Origin: Jacaranda mimosifolia
Lineage: Eukaryota; Streptophyta; Magnoliopsida; Lamiales; Bignoniaceae
Length of the DNA stretch: 64,000 bases
Assembly (NCBI GenBank): GCA_018894105.1
Contig: CM032117.1
Location: 28,314,501 to 28,378,500, forward strand
Direction: 5' to 3'
Shown: in pieces, positions 47,817 to 59,783 of the stretch
Layout: each line of letters opens with the position of its first letter
How positions within the stretch are numbered: the first letter of the stretch is position 1
Program-made: the position numbers and the translations under genes
Notes under the pieces: generated by a model
Told to the model about the DNA's origin: nothing
The model's database searches: none
Seen by the model: only the letters and a program-made list of their open reading frames with translations

Positions 47817-49890
47817 TGAAAACTAGGCTAGCATTAGGATCCATAAATTAGCATTCATAAGCATGAAATAAACTAAGCTACTCGAGCTCCCAAGGATCTA
47901 GACATGCTATAGATTTGGATTAAGATGAAGAATTACCTCTAGTAGCTCAAATTCAAGGACAAGATCAACTATCTCTTACAAGTCCAGAAACTGTCTGGAT
48001 TTGGCACAGTGGAAAGATGACAACAATTGTCCAGGATAAACAGCTCCAACATTCATGAAATTAAATCTGGAACACGTCCACACACAGGGGAAGCTACTTG
48101 AAAAATTGGAGGCAAAAATCCTTCTGGATCTCTCCAGAAAAATTCTCCAACTAGAAGCTACTGCAGGTGGATCTCCAAAACTGAGCAAGTCAATCGCTTT
48201 GTCTCTATTGAAATGATCCACACACCAAACATTCTTCCAATTTTCCCTCACTAGAAGCTGGAGTTACAGAGGAGAAAATGAGATAGAGGAGACTGATTTT
48301 CAAGTTGGGAAGAAGAAGGAATGCAAAGCTTCAACTCATGATGCAATGCATGGAGAGAGAGATTTTGGAAGGAATGCAAGAATTTAATTCACACTTTTCA
48401 GCAGCTTATTTTCGAATTTTGTATGCTCCTATATCTATATATAGAAATGAACACTTCATTTAAGTTTTCCCTCCAAAAAGTATTCTTCTCATTAATTAAA
48501 TTAAACACTTTAATTTAATTAATTAACCTTTGATTTAACTCTTAAATCAAACAAGCTTAACTATTAAGCTTAAATTAGTCAATTTAACTCTTTAAGTCAA
48601 CTTGTCCAATTGATGGTCAATCATGGTACCAAATAATTATCTGCTTAATTATTGGTCTAATTTAACTCTTAAATTAGTTGATTAATTTAACACTTAAATT
48701 AATCAAACTAAAATTGACCGTTGGATTGGACCCTGGAAAATCGGTCACCTAAGAGTGATTTTTCCAACACTTGGAAAATTGCTCTACCAATTTTGGAAGC
48801 TATTTGGCTTTTGTGTGTGACCCAATAGGTTCTACCATTCATTGGACATGGGCTCACAACTCTTTGTGACTTTTGTATAGCTCATATTCATTTTAGTTTA
48901 AAACTCATTTTAAACTAATCGACTCAATTCAATTAATCTCATTAATTGAAGAATACCCAATCTCCATGGTCGATTCTAACCTCAAGCCCATGAGCCCAAC
49001 TAATTGGCTGAAATGAATATTCTGGAGAACCATCATAGCTCTACGCGTACCATGCAAATATGGTCATTCCGTCTCCTATCTCCCGAAAGAGGCCCAGGGC
49101 AAGATATTTGTCGACTCTCTAATAACTTCAATACTATGTCTCTATTCTCAATGTTCGATTCCCTTGTGTGACCTCACCTTTGAAAAACTCCCTTTACAAA
49201 TTGTCACACCACCTTGAGCAAGGATTTCTTGGAATCAATAATTATAGAATACATAGGAGATGCACTCTCCCTTCACAAAAGCGAGGAGTTGAATTCCATC
49301 TTGGATCTCACAAACCTCCATGCCAAGTAGCTCATGTCCAACCTCAACCCGAAAGACCCGCTAAGTGGTCAAGGAAAAGTCAAAGCAAGAGGACCGGACA
49401 TAAGGTTACCATGGATCTTCATGTTAGAGGACTAATAATATGCACTAGCGTAAGCGGGAGAATTAACCACTACAGACTTGCCACTACGGTTATCTAGTGG
49501 ATTCTCCGAAGGGTCTTCAGTGCCTTGTTCTCTAACAAGCACCCACCAACATGCACCCGTATCTCATACTGATTACTCATGGAATTGAGCAATAACTCTT
49601 AGATTTATGCATTGTTAGTACAAGTTTATCCGGATTTTAGATGCCCCGTCTCCAAAGATCCTATGACTTGGAAGATTTAAGATCACGATCGTGTAAGACT
49701 TATTCCATGGTCATCAAACCAAGTCCCGTAGTCATGTGTGATCTAAGGGCTTTATCCAAATGTAAGTGAAGTAATATGAAACATAAGATGAAGATGGCCA
49801 TATAAAGAATATCATTCAATCAAAATTGTTTTACAAGGAAATAGCTTTTACAAGGCCAATTCGATTTCTTCAAGGCTATCCAATGACTCT
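47817..49890 (-). repeat. 3' LTR of Copia element D
   Basis: Reverse complement of the family LTR. Shared blocks include ATCTCCATGGTCGATTCTAA, GCCCATGAGCCCAACTAATT and the tract of alternating TTAATTTAA-like sequence. Its U3 end reads TTGGATAGCC on the minus strand (compare TTGGAATAGTGCC). The open frames 47976-48251 (-) and 49168-49497 (+) lie within it and carry no domain. Confidence 0.8.
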
Positions 49891-50680
49891 CACCGAGATT
49901 GGATTGGAACCTACTTGTAACACTTAGCGAGTGTGCTACCAATGGTGGAGGCATAAGGTATGTGAGACATCATTCGTTTCTCTTTCTCAATCTCCCATGG
50001 GAATGAATCCTTTCTTAGATTCTTCCATACTAAACCTCTTTAGTATCTTGTCAATGTACGGGGTTTGAGATAGCCCCAGCAACCTCTTAGACCTATCTCT
50101 ATAGATACGTATTCCCAATACATAGGATGCTTTTCCCAAATCCTTCATGGAGAATTGTGTAGATAACCATGCTTTAGTATACTCTAACATTTCTACCTCA
50201 TTCCCAATGAGAAGGATATCATCAACATAAAGCACAATAAATTGTACTGAACTCTTACTAGCCTTCTTGTACACACATGGTTCATACACATTTTTGACAA
50301 AGCCAAACGATTTGACCCTTTTTGTCAAAATGCATGTTCCAACTTCGGGACGCTTGTTTGAGTCCATAAATGGATCTCTGGAGTTTGCAAACCTTTTGCT
50401 CACTCCCTTTCGATGTAAAACCTTGTGGTTGTTCTATATATATTTCTTTTTCAATGTCACCATTGAGGAATGCAGTTTTCACATCCATTTGCCATATCTC
50501 ATAGTCATAATATATAGCTATGGTAAGTAGAATCCGAATGGACTTAGGCATAGCGACCGGTGAAAAGGTTTCCTCAAAATTAATACTGTGTCTTTGAGTG
50601 TAATCCTTTGCCACAAGTCGCGCCTTAAAAGTCACTACTTTTCCATCTACTCCAAGCTTTCGCTTATAGATCTACTTGCA
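49891..50680 (-). pseudogene. Copia reverse transcriptase (element D)
   Basis: Minus strand: FKARLVAKDYTQRHSINFEE (from about 50630), QMDVKTAFLNGDIEKEIY with catalytic Asp, then after a frameshift YVDDILLIGNE (about 50230), LGKASYVLGIRIY and LGLSQTPYIDKIL. The catalytic YVDD is intact, and this is the least damaged RT in the window. The C-terminal part and RNase H are deleted. Confidence 0.87.
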
Positions 50681-50799
50681 ACCAATGGGAACTATTCCCT
50701 TTGGTGGACCTACCAAAGTCCATACTTTGTTTGAGTACATGTAGTCCATTTCGGATCTCATGGCTTCAAGCCAATGTCCCGAATCTATGTCCATCAAAA

Positions 50800-51640
50800 C
50801 TTCCTCATAGGTTTTCAGATCATCATCCGATTAGCCCGTATCATGAAGGAATCCGAACCTTTTGGGTTGCGTTTTGATTCGGTCCGACTTACATAGATGT
50901 TGTGTACAAGGCTTTACTTGCTCGCTTGTTTCCACCACTTGTGGGATTTCATGATCATCTTGAACTTCATCAAGTTCAACAGCAATGCCATTTCTATCTA
51001 ATAGAAATTGCTTTTCCAAAAAGTAGGCATTCCTCGAGACAAACACCTTTTGTTTTGAGGGATCATAAAAGTAGTAACCCATAGACTCTCTAAGGTATCC
51101 CACAAACTTGCACAAGGTGTATCTACTATCCAACTTATCTCCCACTGTGCGTCTCACGTACGCGGGAGATCCACAAACCTTAAGATAATGGTAAGAGGGT
51201 GCTTTGCCATGCCATATCTCATATGGTGTTTTGGGCACCAACTTTGAAGGTACTATACTCAGTAGCTTCGCTGTCGTATGTAAGGCGATCCCCAAAAGGA
51301 CATAGGCACATTGGAAAAACTCATCATGGAGCATACCATGTCCAACAACGTACGATTTCTCCTTTCGGCTACTCCATTGAGTTGGGGTGTGCCGGGTGGA
51401 GTCCATTGAGAGAAAATCTCATTCTCTTTTAGATAATCCAAAAATTCAATGCTCAAGTATTCTTTCCCTCGATTCGATTGAAGGGCTTTAATACTAGCCC
51501 CAAATGTTTTTCTACTTCATTTCTATGCTCTCTGAACTTTTCAAAGGCTTCGGACTTGTTCTTCATAAGAAACACGTGTCCGTACTGACTAAAGTCATCG
51601 ATGAAGGTGATGAAGTAGGAATGGCCTCATCTCCCACTAA
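50800..51640 (-). pseudogene. Copia integrase core and C-terminus (element D)
   Basis: Minus strand: EFLDYLKENEIFSQWTPPGT and NGVAERRNRTLLDMV (51456 leftward, catalytic Glu). After a frameshift it continues with KLVPKTPYEIWHGKAPSYHY, CKFVGYLRESMGYYFYD and KVFVSRNA. The N-terminal half of the core lies around 51500-51620 with frame breaks. Confidence 0.85.
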
Positions 51641-52298
51641 CTCTTAGTAGTCCACAAACATCCATATGGATCAAATCCAAAAGACTTGTGGAGCGCTCCG
51701 TTTGTCCTACAAAAGGAGCTTTGGTCATTTTTCTCTTTAAACAAGATTCACAGGTAGGAAAGTCCTCAATGCCACTAACAGTTAGTGCTTTGAGAGCTTC
51801 CAACTTGTTCATCCTATTCTTAGAGTTATGACCAAGTCTTGCATGCCAAAGAATGGCATCTTCTTGGATATCTAATTTTCTTTTACTAGATTGAATGTGC
51901 ATCAGTGAAGGTTGAGAATCAAGTATGTACAATCCATTTATTAATGTACCTTGAGCAATTAAAAAACTATTCTTTAATGCCATCAATTTCCCATTCGATA
52001 TAGAAAAATCAAATCCTTCATTATCAAGAACGGGAATTGAAACATTGTTCTTAACAAGGTGGGGTACATAATAAATTGGATCAAGTACAATGTAAGCATT
52101 CCCCAAGTCTAACTTGATAACGCCAAGGAAAGTGGCCGCAACTCTTGCTCCATTTCCTAAGTGGAGGATCATATCCCCTTTATGAAGACTCTTTCTTCTT
52201 TCCATCCCCTGTAATGAATTACAAAGGTGAGAACCGCATGCGGTATCAAATACCCATGTGGAAGAATTACTCATCATGTGTATTTCAGTAAAGTACAT
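51627..52298 (-). pseudogene. Copia protease and GAG-pre-integrase (element D)
   Basis: A 223-codon open stretch on the minus strand. The protease motif is VFDTACGSHLCNSLQGM (active-site DT retained), followed by VKLDLGNAYIVLDPIYYVPH-like sequence. The pre-integrase zinc motif is LWHARLGHNSKNRMNKLEAL with CESCLKRKMTKAPFVG. It is the longest surviving piece of pol in any copy here. Confidence 0.87.
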
Positions 52299-52885
52299 AC
52301 CCTTCTCAAGGGTTGCAAGGAAGGCTTTGTAATTTCTTTTCCGATGCCCTTTTCACCACAGTGGAAATAATTAGCTTTAGTTTTAACCTTTTTCTTAACC
52401 CTCCCGGAACTTTTCTTGGGTTGCCTCCCTTTCTAGGACCCCTAGGGCCTTTCGATTTGGAGGAGGATGCAGGCATAATGGGCTTTTCCTTCCTCACATT
52501 TGCCTTCGCAGTCATAAGCATATTGATCAATTCGTTAATTGTAACATTTTGCTTGGACATATTGAAGTTCATAACGAATTGATCATATGACGATGGTAAT
52601 AATTGTAGGATCAAATCCACGTAAAGGTCGTTGTCCTTAACCACATCCAACTGTCCAAGCTTCTCGATGAGTCCAATCATCTTGAGGCCAGATCATGGAC
52701 ATTAGACCCTTCACTCATCCTTGCCCGAAAGAGCTCTTTAGAAAAAGCGAACCTTTCGTGTCTACTTTGTACACCATACAACTCTTGTAAGTGCACATAG
52801 ATCTCTCGAGCATGTTTCATGTGCTTATGAGTCTTTTGGAGCTCATTGGACATGGATGCCATCATGACATACCTTACTTGTATGT
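52299..52885 (-). pseudogene. Copia gag C-terminal half (element D)
   Basis: Minus strand: MMASMSNELQKTHKHMKHAR, ELFRARMSEGSNVHDLA, then after a frameshift LIEKLGQLDVVKDNDLYVDL and SSYDQFVMNFNMSKQNVTIN. A Lys/Pro/Gly-rich linker leads to a damaged zinc knuckle (HCGEKG in a shifted frame, near 52345). The N-terminus up to about residue 70 is absent; at the edge a 13-bp phrase, AATGTTGGAGAAT, is partly duplicated. Confidence 0.85.
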
Positions 52886-53830
52886 TGGAGAATAGCACTT
52901 GAATGTTGGAGAATTTAGCGAAAATCATTCAACATCCCTGACCCATGTTGAAAAGAAAAAAAAAAGGATGAAGCACCATTCAAGCATGACTTTGTGCAAA
53001 AATCCATTATTTTGTGACACTTACTGTTGCGTTAGCTGTTCAATAACTGCAAGATACAATCACTATTACCATCAAAGCTTAATAGGGTGGACCTTCGCAA
53101 AACTTGCTTATGCACTTAAAACCATATACTAAGTAGTTTGATACTTTGAGAATATCAATGGAGTACTAGGAAGGATAATCCAAATCAACATATTACTCAT
53201 TTTGTGAAAACATAGCAATGCAAGAACCCACGATGACCTCCTTGTGCAATTTGGTGTCAATGCTTAAAGGGAATGCATTATTGGTATTTAATTTGGAACT
53301 AAAGCTCATTAGCAATGTAAGAGAAATGGAAAAGAATTCCTAAACCATTTCTATAACATTCATCACACCTTGAGCTTGATCGAGCTTACTAATACTAAAT
53401 AGTGTAAAGGCAAATGGGCCCTTGACTACAAATGGCATACATTAAGTCTAAACTATAAGGACAAGTTGCCAGACGTATCAACAATAGAGTTGTCCTTCTA
53501 TGGGATACAATGGGGGTAACTTTACATCATCAAATGCATCGAGCCTGAAATATTAAGGAGTTGGCTACTCGCGCTCATGATATAGAATTGGGCATTTCAA
53601 ACCATAAAGTTTTTTTCACCAAAAGAAAGACAGAAAAAAATAAAAAAGGAATGAGAAGTCCATCAAAATGATTGTTCATGAGTCATTGGAAATTATAATT
53701 AGATGCATTAAAATTATTGCAAGTGAGGGTGAAAAGTGTGAGAATTAATGCATGTGAAATGAAAAGTGTAGACCTACATTTAAAAAATTACAAGGAAAGG
53801 AATATCTATTCCATAACTCTTTTTTCTCTA
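52886..53830. other. Unassigned sequence right of element D
   Basis: No gene recognised. It does not look like the continuation of element B's gag or the 5' LTR of D, so rearrangement after insertion is likely. Confidence 0.4.
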
Positions 53831-55050
53831 AAATCTTTGATGAGTTGTTGGTAAAGAAAATGACCGAGTTAGCCAAGCTGAATGGCTCTAAAGAAGGTGG
53901 GAAGGTAAATGACCAAACTACTACAAGTGTCACCAAGTTAATAGTCATCCTATAGAAAATGCTTCTAAGTTAAGGAAAAGATCATGACATTAGCAAGAGA
54001 CAGGAAGATAATCCTCGATAATAAAGACATAGCAGAATCTTGTCAGTATCACAACCATTTTAAGTGCTACTTGCAACAAGAAAAATATTCTTTTCCCACC
54101 CATGGGTACATTGAAAATGCATCAAATTGAGAGTACAGACCCAGTCTTTTTAAATCCCTATACACTGATAAAAAAGGAAATTGGATAAAAAATTTGCTTT
54201 AAAATTGAGGATGGTGGCAAGTTGATTCTCATGACATGCTGGTGGAGACAAAGACACATGTTCATTAATTAGCCCATCACTCTTAAAGAATCTACATCCA
54301 ACCAAGTGCCCCAACTAAAGCTAATGGGAGGCAAAGTTCCTCGTACCAAGCCAGGAAATTCATTGGAAGCTTCTAGCTGAGTCCTATGACTCTTTGTGAC
54401 TTTTTACCCACAATTGTTTTTAGCAAAATGTTAAAATGTCATCGAATGAACATACGAAGTGGAGAGCCATCATTCTACTTCTTATTCGCTGCTATTATGA
54501 TATAGATTTGTTGCTGGGATCAAAGTCCTGCAATCAACAACTCTTTCATTTTTGATTTATGCAAGATTAAAAATCAACCACATACTCATTGATGAAGAAT
54601 TAGTAGTTTACATTATATTGAGATCTAATATAAAATAATTGGGGATCTAAGGACTTATATCATGGCTGGTTAACTATTCAAGGTTTAAACTAAGGAGGCT
54701 AGCAAGCTATCGGAATGATTCACCAAGACCTTACTATTCGGGAATTAAAAGCTGATACTTTATTTGATGTTATTAATGCAAGCTTTATTATAATTGGCTG
54801 CTGAGAAAACTATGCCTCATGAAAATGGAGTGGCTCCATCCACCCTGTATCAATGCTTCATGTATTTAAGAAATGGAAAGATAGTGAAAATTGGTGCTGA
54901 TACAAAGCCAATTATGGATCATATTTTCTATATATGTTAAGCTATATCTAGACCCTTGCTGAATACAGAAACAGTACCTTTAAAATCTCTAAACCATCAT
55001 CTATTGATCGAAAACATATTAAGCCTGGACTTTGGAGTTTGATCGTAAAG
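53831..55050 (+). pseudogene. Gypsy gag/protease relic
   Basis: Near 54810-54930, HENGVAPSTLYQCFMYLRNG with KIVKIGADTKP resembles the region after LLGRPWIH in plant Ty3/Gypsy retroviral-type proteases. Upstream, ATGACCGAGTTAGCC (53861) opens a charged stretch that could be the gag end. Frames are broken by many stops. No LTRs for this copy were identified. Confidence 0.55.
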
Positions 55051-55051
55051 A

Positions 55052-55334
55052 GTCTAAAAGGTTAATTATTGTTGGAACCTTAATAAGTAGAGATATTGAA
55101 TCCAAGCAAACATCTACCGGTATTTCAATATAACTTTTGATCATGTTAAATAGAGGGACAACCTTCATTTGAAAAATGCATTCAATTGAAAAATCCAAAA
55201 GGTTAATTATTGTTGAAACCTTAATAAGTGGAGATGTTGAATCCAGGCAAACATTTACCAGTATTTCAATATAACTTTTGATCACATCAAATAGAGAGAC
55301 AACCTTTATCTGAAAGATGCATTCAATTGGTGGA
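55052..55334. repeat. Tandem duplication, 141-bp period
   Basis: GGTTAATTATTGTTG at 55060 and again at 55201 begins two copies of about 141 bp, roughly 90% alike by eye. The unit holds CAATATAACTTTTGATCA and GACAACCTT(C/T)AT phrases. It belongs to, or adjoins, the Gypsy relic. The 111-codon minus-strand frame across it shows internal peptide repetition only because of the duplication. Confidence 0.88.
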
Positions 55335-55929
55335 TAATGGATAGAAACAATCAAACAAGGTAGGATTATATGACTACCTCGTTATTAGAAAAGCTAATCA
55401 TGCCTACTGTGAGTTTAAACTTAAAGGCCCCAATTGAATCCTCTTCTAGTAGTGCTTAACATCGAGAAAATTTGGGACATTTAATCCAAAAGCATATAGT
55501 CTCTTAGCCAAGTTTGGGTGTAACCTCTTTAATTTTTTTTAAATAAAGGTTCATGATATATTATAAATCAGGAGAAAATTACAAGTACTAAGTGCTTGTG
55601 CCAAATTAAATTAGGAAGTACTTACTTCCTTTACAATTTGCATAAGGCAAAATAAACTTACAATTAAAACACAAGTGATAAAAAGGTGAGATCAACATTT
55701 TCTCAATTGATTCCAATTGACTATAGAATGGCCAAGTATAATTCACCGTTTTAGCAAAGTTTTCTACCAAGCATATGACCTTCCAAAAAGACCTGGTTTT
55801 GATTCTTTCTAGCAAAAAAACTCAGCAGAATCTTGAATGTAGTGCCAGGAGGTACAAAGATCAAGTCCCTAATTCAACAAAATTTTAGCAAAGATAAATG
55901 GACCTCCAGTTGACCATGGACCACCACTT
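55335..55929. other. Unassigned sequence between relic and element E
   Basis: No gene or clear repeat recognised. Confidence 0.4.
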
Positions 55930-58107
55930 TGCAGCAGAGTTTGGAACTAGGATTCATAAATTAAAACCAAAATAGGGCAAAATTTAACTAGAAATCTCCA
56001 TACCAAGGATCTATCTACATGCCTTAAATTAAGATTTAAAGGCCGAAAAATTACCTTTGAAGAAGGAATCAAAGGAATCAAGTAGATCTCCCAATGGACA
56101 CCTCTAAACGAAGATCAACAAGCTTCTTTACCTTGATTTGATTTCTCCACACCAAGGCCTCCAAAAATCAACAACTTTTGCACATAATTTCATCACCAAC
56201 ACAGCCTCTCAATGGCCAAAACAATGGAGGAAAAAAGCTATAAATCATTGCTCAAACAAGATTGAAAATTGGCCGCTTTGACGGTTCAATCACCAATCCT
56301 AAGCTTCCCAAGCATGAAACCTCTAATGTGTAGTCCACATAGCTACGAAGTTTTCTTAATCCAAATACTCTTTTCTAGACAAGAGAGAAGGAAGAAGATG
56401 ATGGAGGGTGGTGGTTTTTTTTGGAAGGGGAGAGAGGGAGGAGGGAATCAATGAGGTAGTTATTCAACACATGAATTATACTATCTTTTTGGATGGAAAA
56501 AATGAGAACATGAATCATTCTCTATAGCCGGCCATGCGATCCTTTTATAGGAGGGAATGGAAGCCTTTGAAGTCTTCCATCACACCTTCCACACATGTGC
56601 CCACTTGCCAACTTGCTAGATTCCCATCTAGCTTGAATTTGCATTTGCATTTTCATAAATTGAAATGCTAACTTGCATAATTCAAATGGACTCTTCCATT
56701 TGATTTCCTTCCAAAACTTAAATTTTCTATTTAATTAAATTAACTCTTTAAATTAATTGAGCCAACTTAACTTCTTAACTTTAAAATGTCATATGTCACC
56801 AAGTAAATTAACACCTTAATTTAATTGGCCTAATTAACTCTTTAAATTATTTTGATTAATTAAACACTTAAATGAATCAAGGCAAAATGACAAATTGATA
56901 ATTAGTCAATTTATTTCTCTCCTTAGGCAAAAATGCCCACTAAGCAATTTTCTAACTCCTTAGAAAATTCCTTCTATCAAATAAGAGTTTCCTTAGGCTT
57001 TTGTGTGTGATTCATTAGGTTCATCCATCCATTGGATATGGTCTCACAACTCTTTATGATATTTTGAATTTTAAAATATTCGAATTAGTTTAAACTTATT
57101 TAAACTAATAACTCTATCAATTAATCTCTATTAATTGAAGAGTATCCAATCTCCATGGTCGATGTCTAGCAACAAGCCCATAGAGCCCAACTAATTAGAT
57201 GAATGAATTATATCGTGATAAACTATTATAGCTTCGCCTACCTTGCAAATACAGTCCTTCCGTCTCCTATCTCCTATCTCCAAAAAAAGGTCGAAGGCAA
57301 GATATTTGTTGGCTCCCTAATAGCCTCAATAGCAATTTCTCCACATCCAATGTTCGATTCCACTTTATGACCTCAATTTTGGAAAACACCTTTTCTAAAT
57401 TGTCATACTACCTTGCCAAGGATTTCTTAGAGTTGATTATTATAAAATACATAGGAGATGCACTAGTTCTTCACAATAATGGGGAAACGGATCTCATCTC
57501 TGGATCTCACAAACCTCCATGTTTAAGTAGCTCATGCCTAATCTAAACCCCAGATGGCCCACTACGTGGTCAAGGCAAAGTCGAAGCATGAAGACCTAAA
57601 CACAAGTTTACTATAGATCCTTAAGTCAAAGGGCTAATTATATACACTATCGTAAGATTTGAGAATTCTTCAGTACCGAATTGCCACTACAACTTTCTAG
57701 TGGATTCTCTGAGTAGGCCTTAGTGAACTTGTTCTCTAACAACCACGCAGTAACATGCATCCACGTCTAACATAGATTGCTTATGAAATGGAGCAGTATC
57801 CAACCCCTTAGAGTATACATCGTTAGTCCAAGTCTATCAAAAACTTAGATGCCTATTCTCATAAGATTCTAGGACTTGGAATATTTAAAATCATGACCTT
57901 AGAGACTTGTTTCATGATCACGATTATATGCATGACCAAGTCCTGTAGTCTTGCATGATTTAAGGGCTTCAACCAAATGCAAGTGAAAAATAAAAAGCAT
58001 AATATGAAGATGACCATTTTATAAAGTATCATTCAATCAAGATTGTCTCACAATTGGAGTGGTATTTACACGCTAATTCCAACTGACTGTAGGGAACTAT
58101 TCCAATA
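55930..58107 (-). repeat. 3' LTR of Copia element E (2178 bp)
   Basis: On the minus strand it starts TATTGGAATAGTTCCCTACA and ends CCAAACTCTGCTGCA. It is collinear with the LTRs of C and D, including CTCCATGGTCGATGTCTAGC and the AACTTGCTAGATTCCCATCT region. The first base pair TG has become TA. Confidence 0.85.
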
Positions 58108-58122
58108 ATCTCCCACTTATCC
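58108..58122 (-). other. Polypurine tract (element E)
   Basis: On the minus strand GGATAAGTGGGAGAT sits directly before the 3' LTR, matching the usual AAGTGGGAGATTG-like Copia polypurine tract. Confidence 0.8.
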
Positions 58123-58660
58123 TAAAGCCAATTCCCCATAGCCTTTAAGTCCATCTTCTCAAGATGTCCTTTGAAGACCTTAAGCGATAGGGGTTTAGTT
58201 AGTGGATCTGCTATATTCTCTTATGAGGCTACATTCTCCACTCGAATATTGCCTCTATCAATGATCTCATGGATCAAGTGATAATGCCTCAAAATGTGCT
58301 TAGATCACTTATAAGATCTTAGTTCCTTTGCTTGCATAGTGGCTCCATTGTTGTCACAAAAGACAACTATTGGCTCTGCAATACTAGGCACTACATCCAA
58401 ATAACTTTTTTTGCAATTTTTGAAGCTACAATATATTCTGCCTCAGTGGTACAATCAGTTGTGGTGTCTTACTTGGAACTCTTCCAATTCATTGCATCAT
58501 CATTGAGGCAAAATATAACTTCTAAGGTGGATTGAAGGTCATCTTCCTTGGATTGGAAACTTGAATCCGAAAACCCTTTAAGTTTCAATTCTCCATTGTC
58601 GTATACTAAGGAATTCTTCTCAAGTATGTTAAGATTAGTTTTACAATTGTCCAGTGACTT
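58123..58660 (-). pseudogene. Copia RNase H domain (element E)
   Basis: Minus strand: GELKLKGFSDSSFQSKEDDL (catalytic Asp region, about 58590), DDAMNWKSSK followed by TTTDCTTEAEYIVASK (about 58420-58490, catalytic Glu) and FVTTMEPLCK. Stops are scattered. It would degrade the RNA strand during reverse transcription. This is the only Copia RNase H left in the window. Confidence 0.82.
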
Positions 58661-59783
58661 TCACCAGGCGCTTAAAGCGTGTGCTACATCCTACCTAGTA
58701 CATTGAACCGCATACATTATGGTCCTTATAGCAGAGGCTTAAGGTATGTGGGAGATTATTTCTCTCTCATCTTCAATCTTAGGGGCCATAGACTTAGCGA
58801 GACAAAGACCATGTCCCATGGAAATGAATCCCTTCTTAGATTCTTTCATACTAAACGTCTTTAGTATCTTATCAAAGTATGCTGTTTGGGAAAGCCCTAA
58901 CATCCTCTTTGATTTATCTTTATAGATTCGTATTCCTAATACATAGGATGCTTTTCCCAAATCCTTCATGGAGACTTGGGAAGATAACCATTCTTTAGTA
59001 TACGCTAACCCTTCTCTCACATTCCCAATGAGAAGAACGTCATTGACATAAAGCACAATAATTTGAATCAAACTCCTACTAGCCTTTTTATACACACATG
59101 GCTTATACACATTTTTTATAAAGCCAAACGATTTGACTATCTTATCAAAATATATGTTCTAACTTCGAGATGCCTGCTTTAGTCCACAGATGGACCTTTG
59201 GAGTTAGCAAACATTTTGCTCACTTCCTTTTGATGTAAAACCTTGTGATTGTTCCATATAGATTTCTTGTTCAATGTTTTCATTGAGAAAAATGGTATTT
59301 ACATCTATTTGCCAAATTTCATAGTTGCAGTAAACAACTATGGCAAGCATAATCCTAATAGATTAGGCATAGCGATCGGTGAAAAAATTTCCTCAAAGTC
59401 TATACCAGATCTTTGAGTATAACCTTTTGCCACTAGTCTAGCCTTCAAAGTTGTTACCTCTCCATTGAATCCTAGCTTGTGCTTGTAGATCCACTTGCAA
59501 CCAATAGGTACTACACCCTCCGGTGGATCTACCAAAGTTCATACTTTGTTGGAGTATATGGAGTCCTATTTTGGATTTTGTGGCCCCAAGCTAATGAACC
59601 AAATCTATTTCTGACATAGCTTCTTCACAGGTCTTCGGATCACTATCTGTTTCCCCCATCTCATGAAGGAATCCGAACCTTTCAAGTTGCTTCTTGATTC
59701 GATCTGAAATTCTAAGAGGTTATGTGTTAGGCTAAGGATGCTCTTTTATTTCTATTGCTTGTGGAATAATATGATCATTTCGA
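58661..59783 (-). pseudogene. Copia reverse transcriptase (element E)
   Basis: Minus strand: PIGCKWIYKHKLGFNGEVTT and KARLVAKGYTQRSGIDFEE (59338-59535), a damaged middle, then KPCVYKKASRSLIQIIVLYV followed by NDVLLIGN (58739-59110). The catalytic YVDD has become YVND, so the enzyme would be inactive even without the stops. LGKASYVLGIRIYKDKSKRM and FSMKESKKGFISMGHG follow. Confidence 0.85.

Larger units (their letters stand above)
47817..52885 (-). mobile_element. Copia element D, antisense, nested in element B
   Basis: On the minus strand, right to left: 5'-truncated gag, protease, integrase, RT and 3' LTR. The 5' LTR, leader and first 70 or so codons of gag are missing at the right end (about 52885). 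Between RT and LTR an internal deletion (junction about 49890) removed RNase H and the polypurine tract. A candidate 5-bp target copy TTTAG precedes the left end (47812-47816). Same family as A, B, C and E. Confidence 0.85.
55930..59783 (-). mobile_element. Copia element E, antisense, interrupted by element C
   Basis: Minus strand: 3' LTR 55930-58107, polypurine tract, RNase H and RT, continuing into the integrase-RT linker, where element C (+) is inserted at 59783/59784. The remainder of E must lie beyond the window. RNase H and RT contain stops. Confidence 0.85.
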
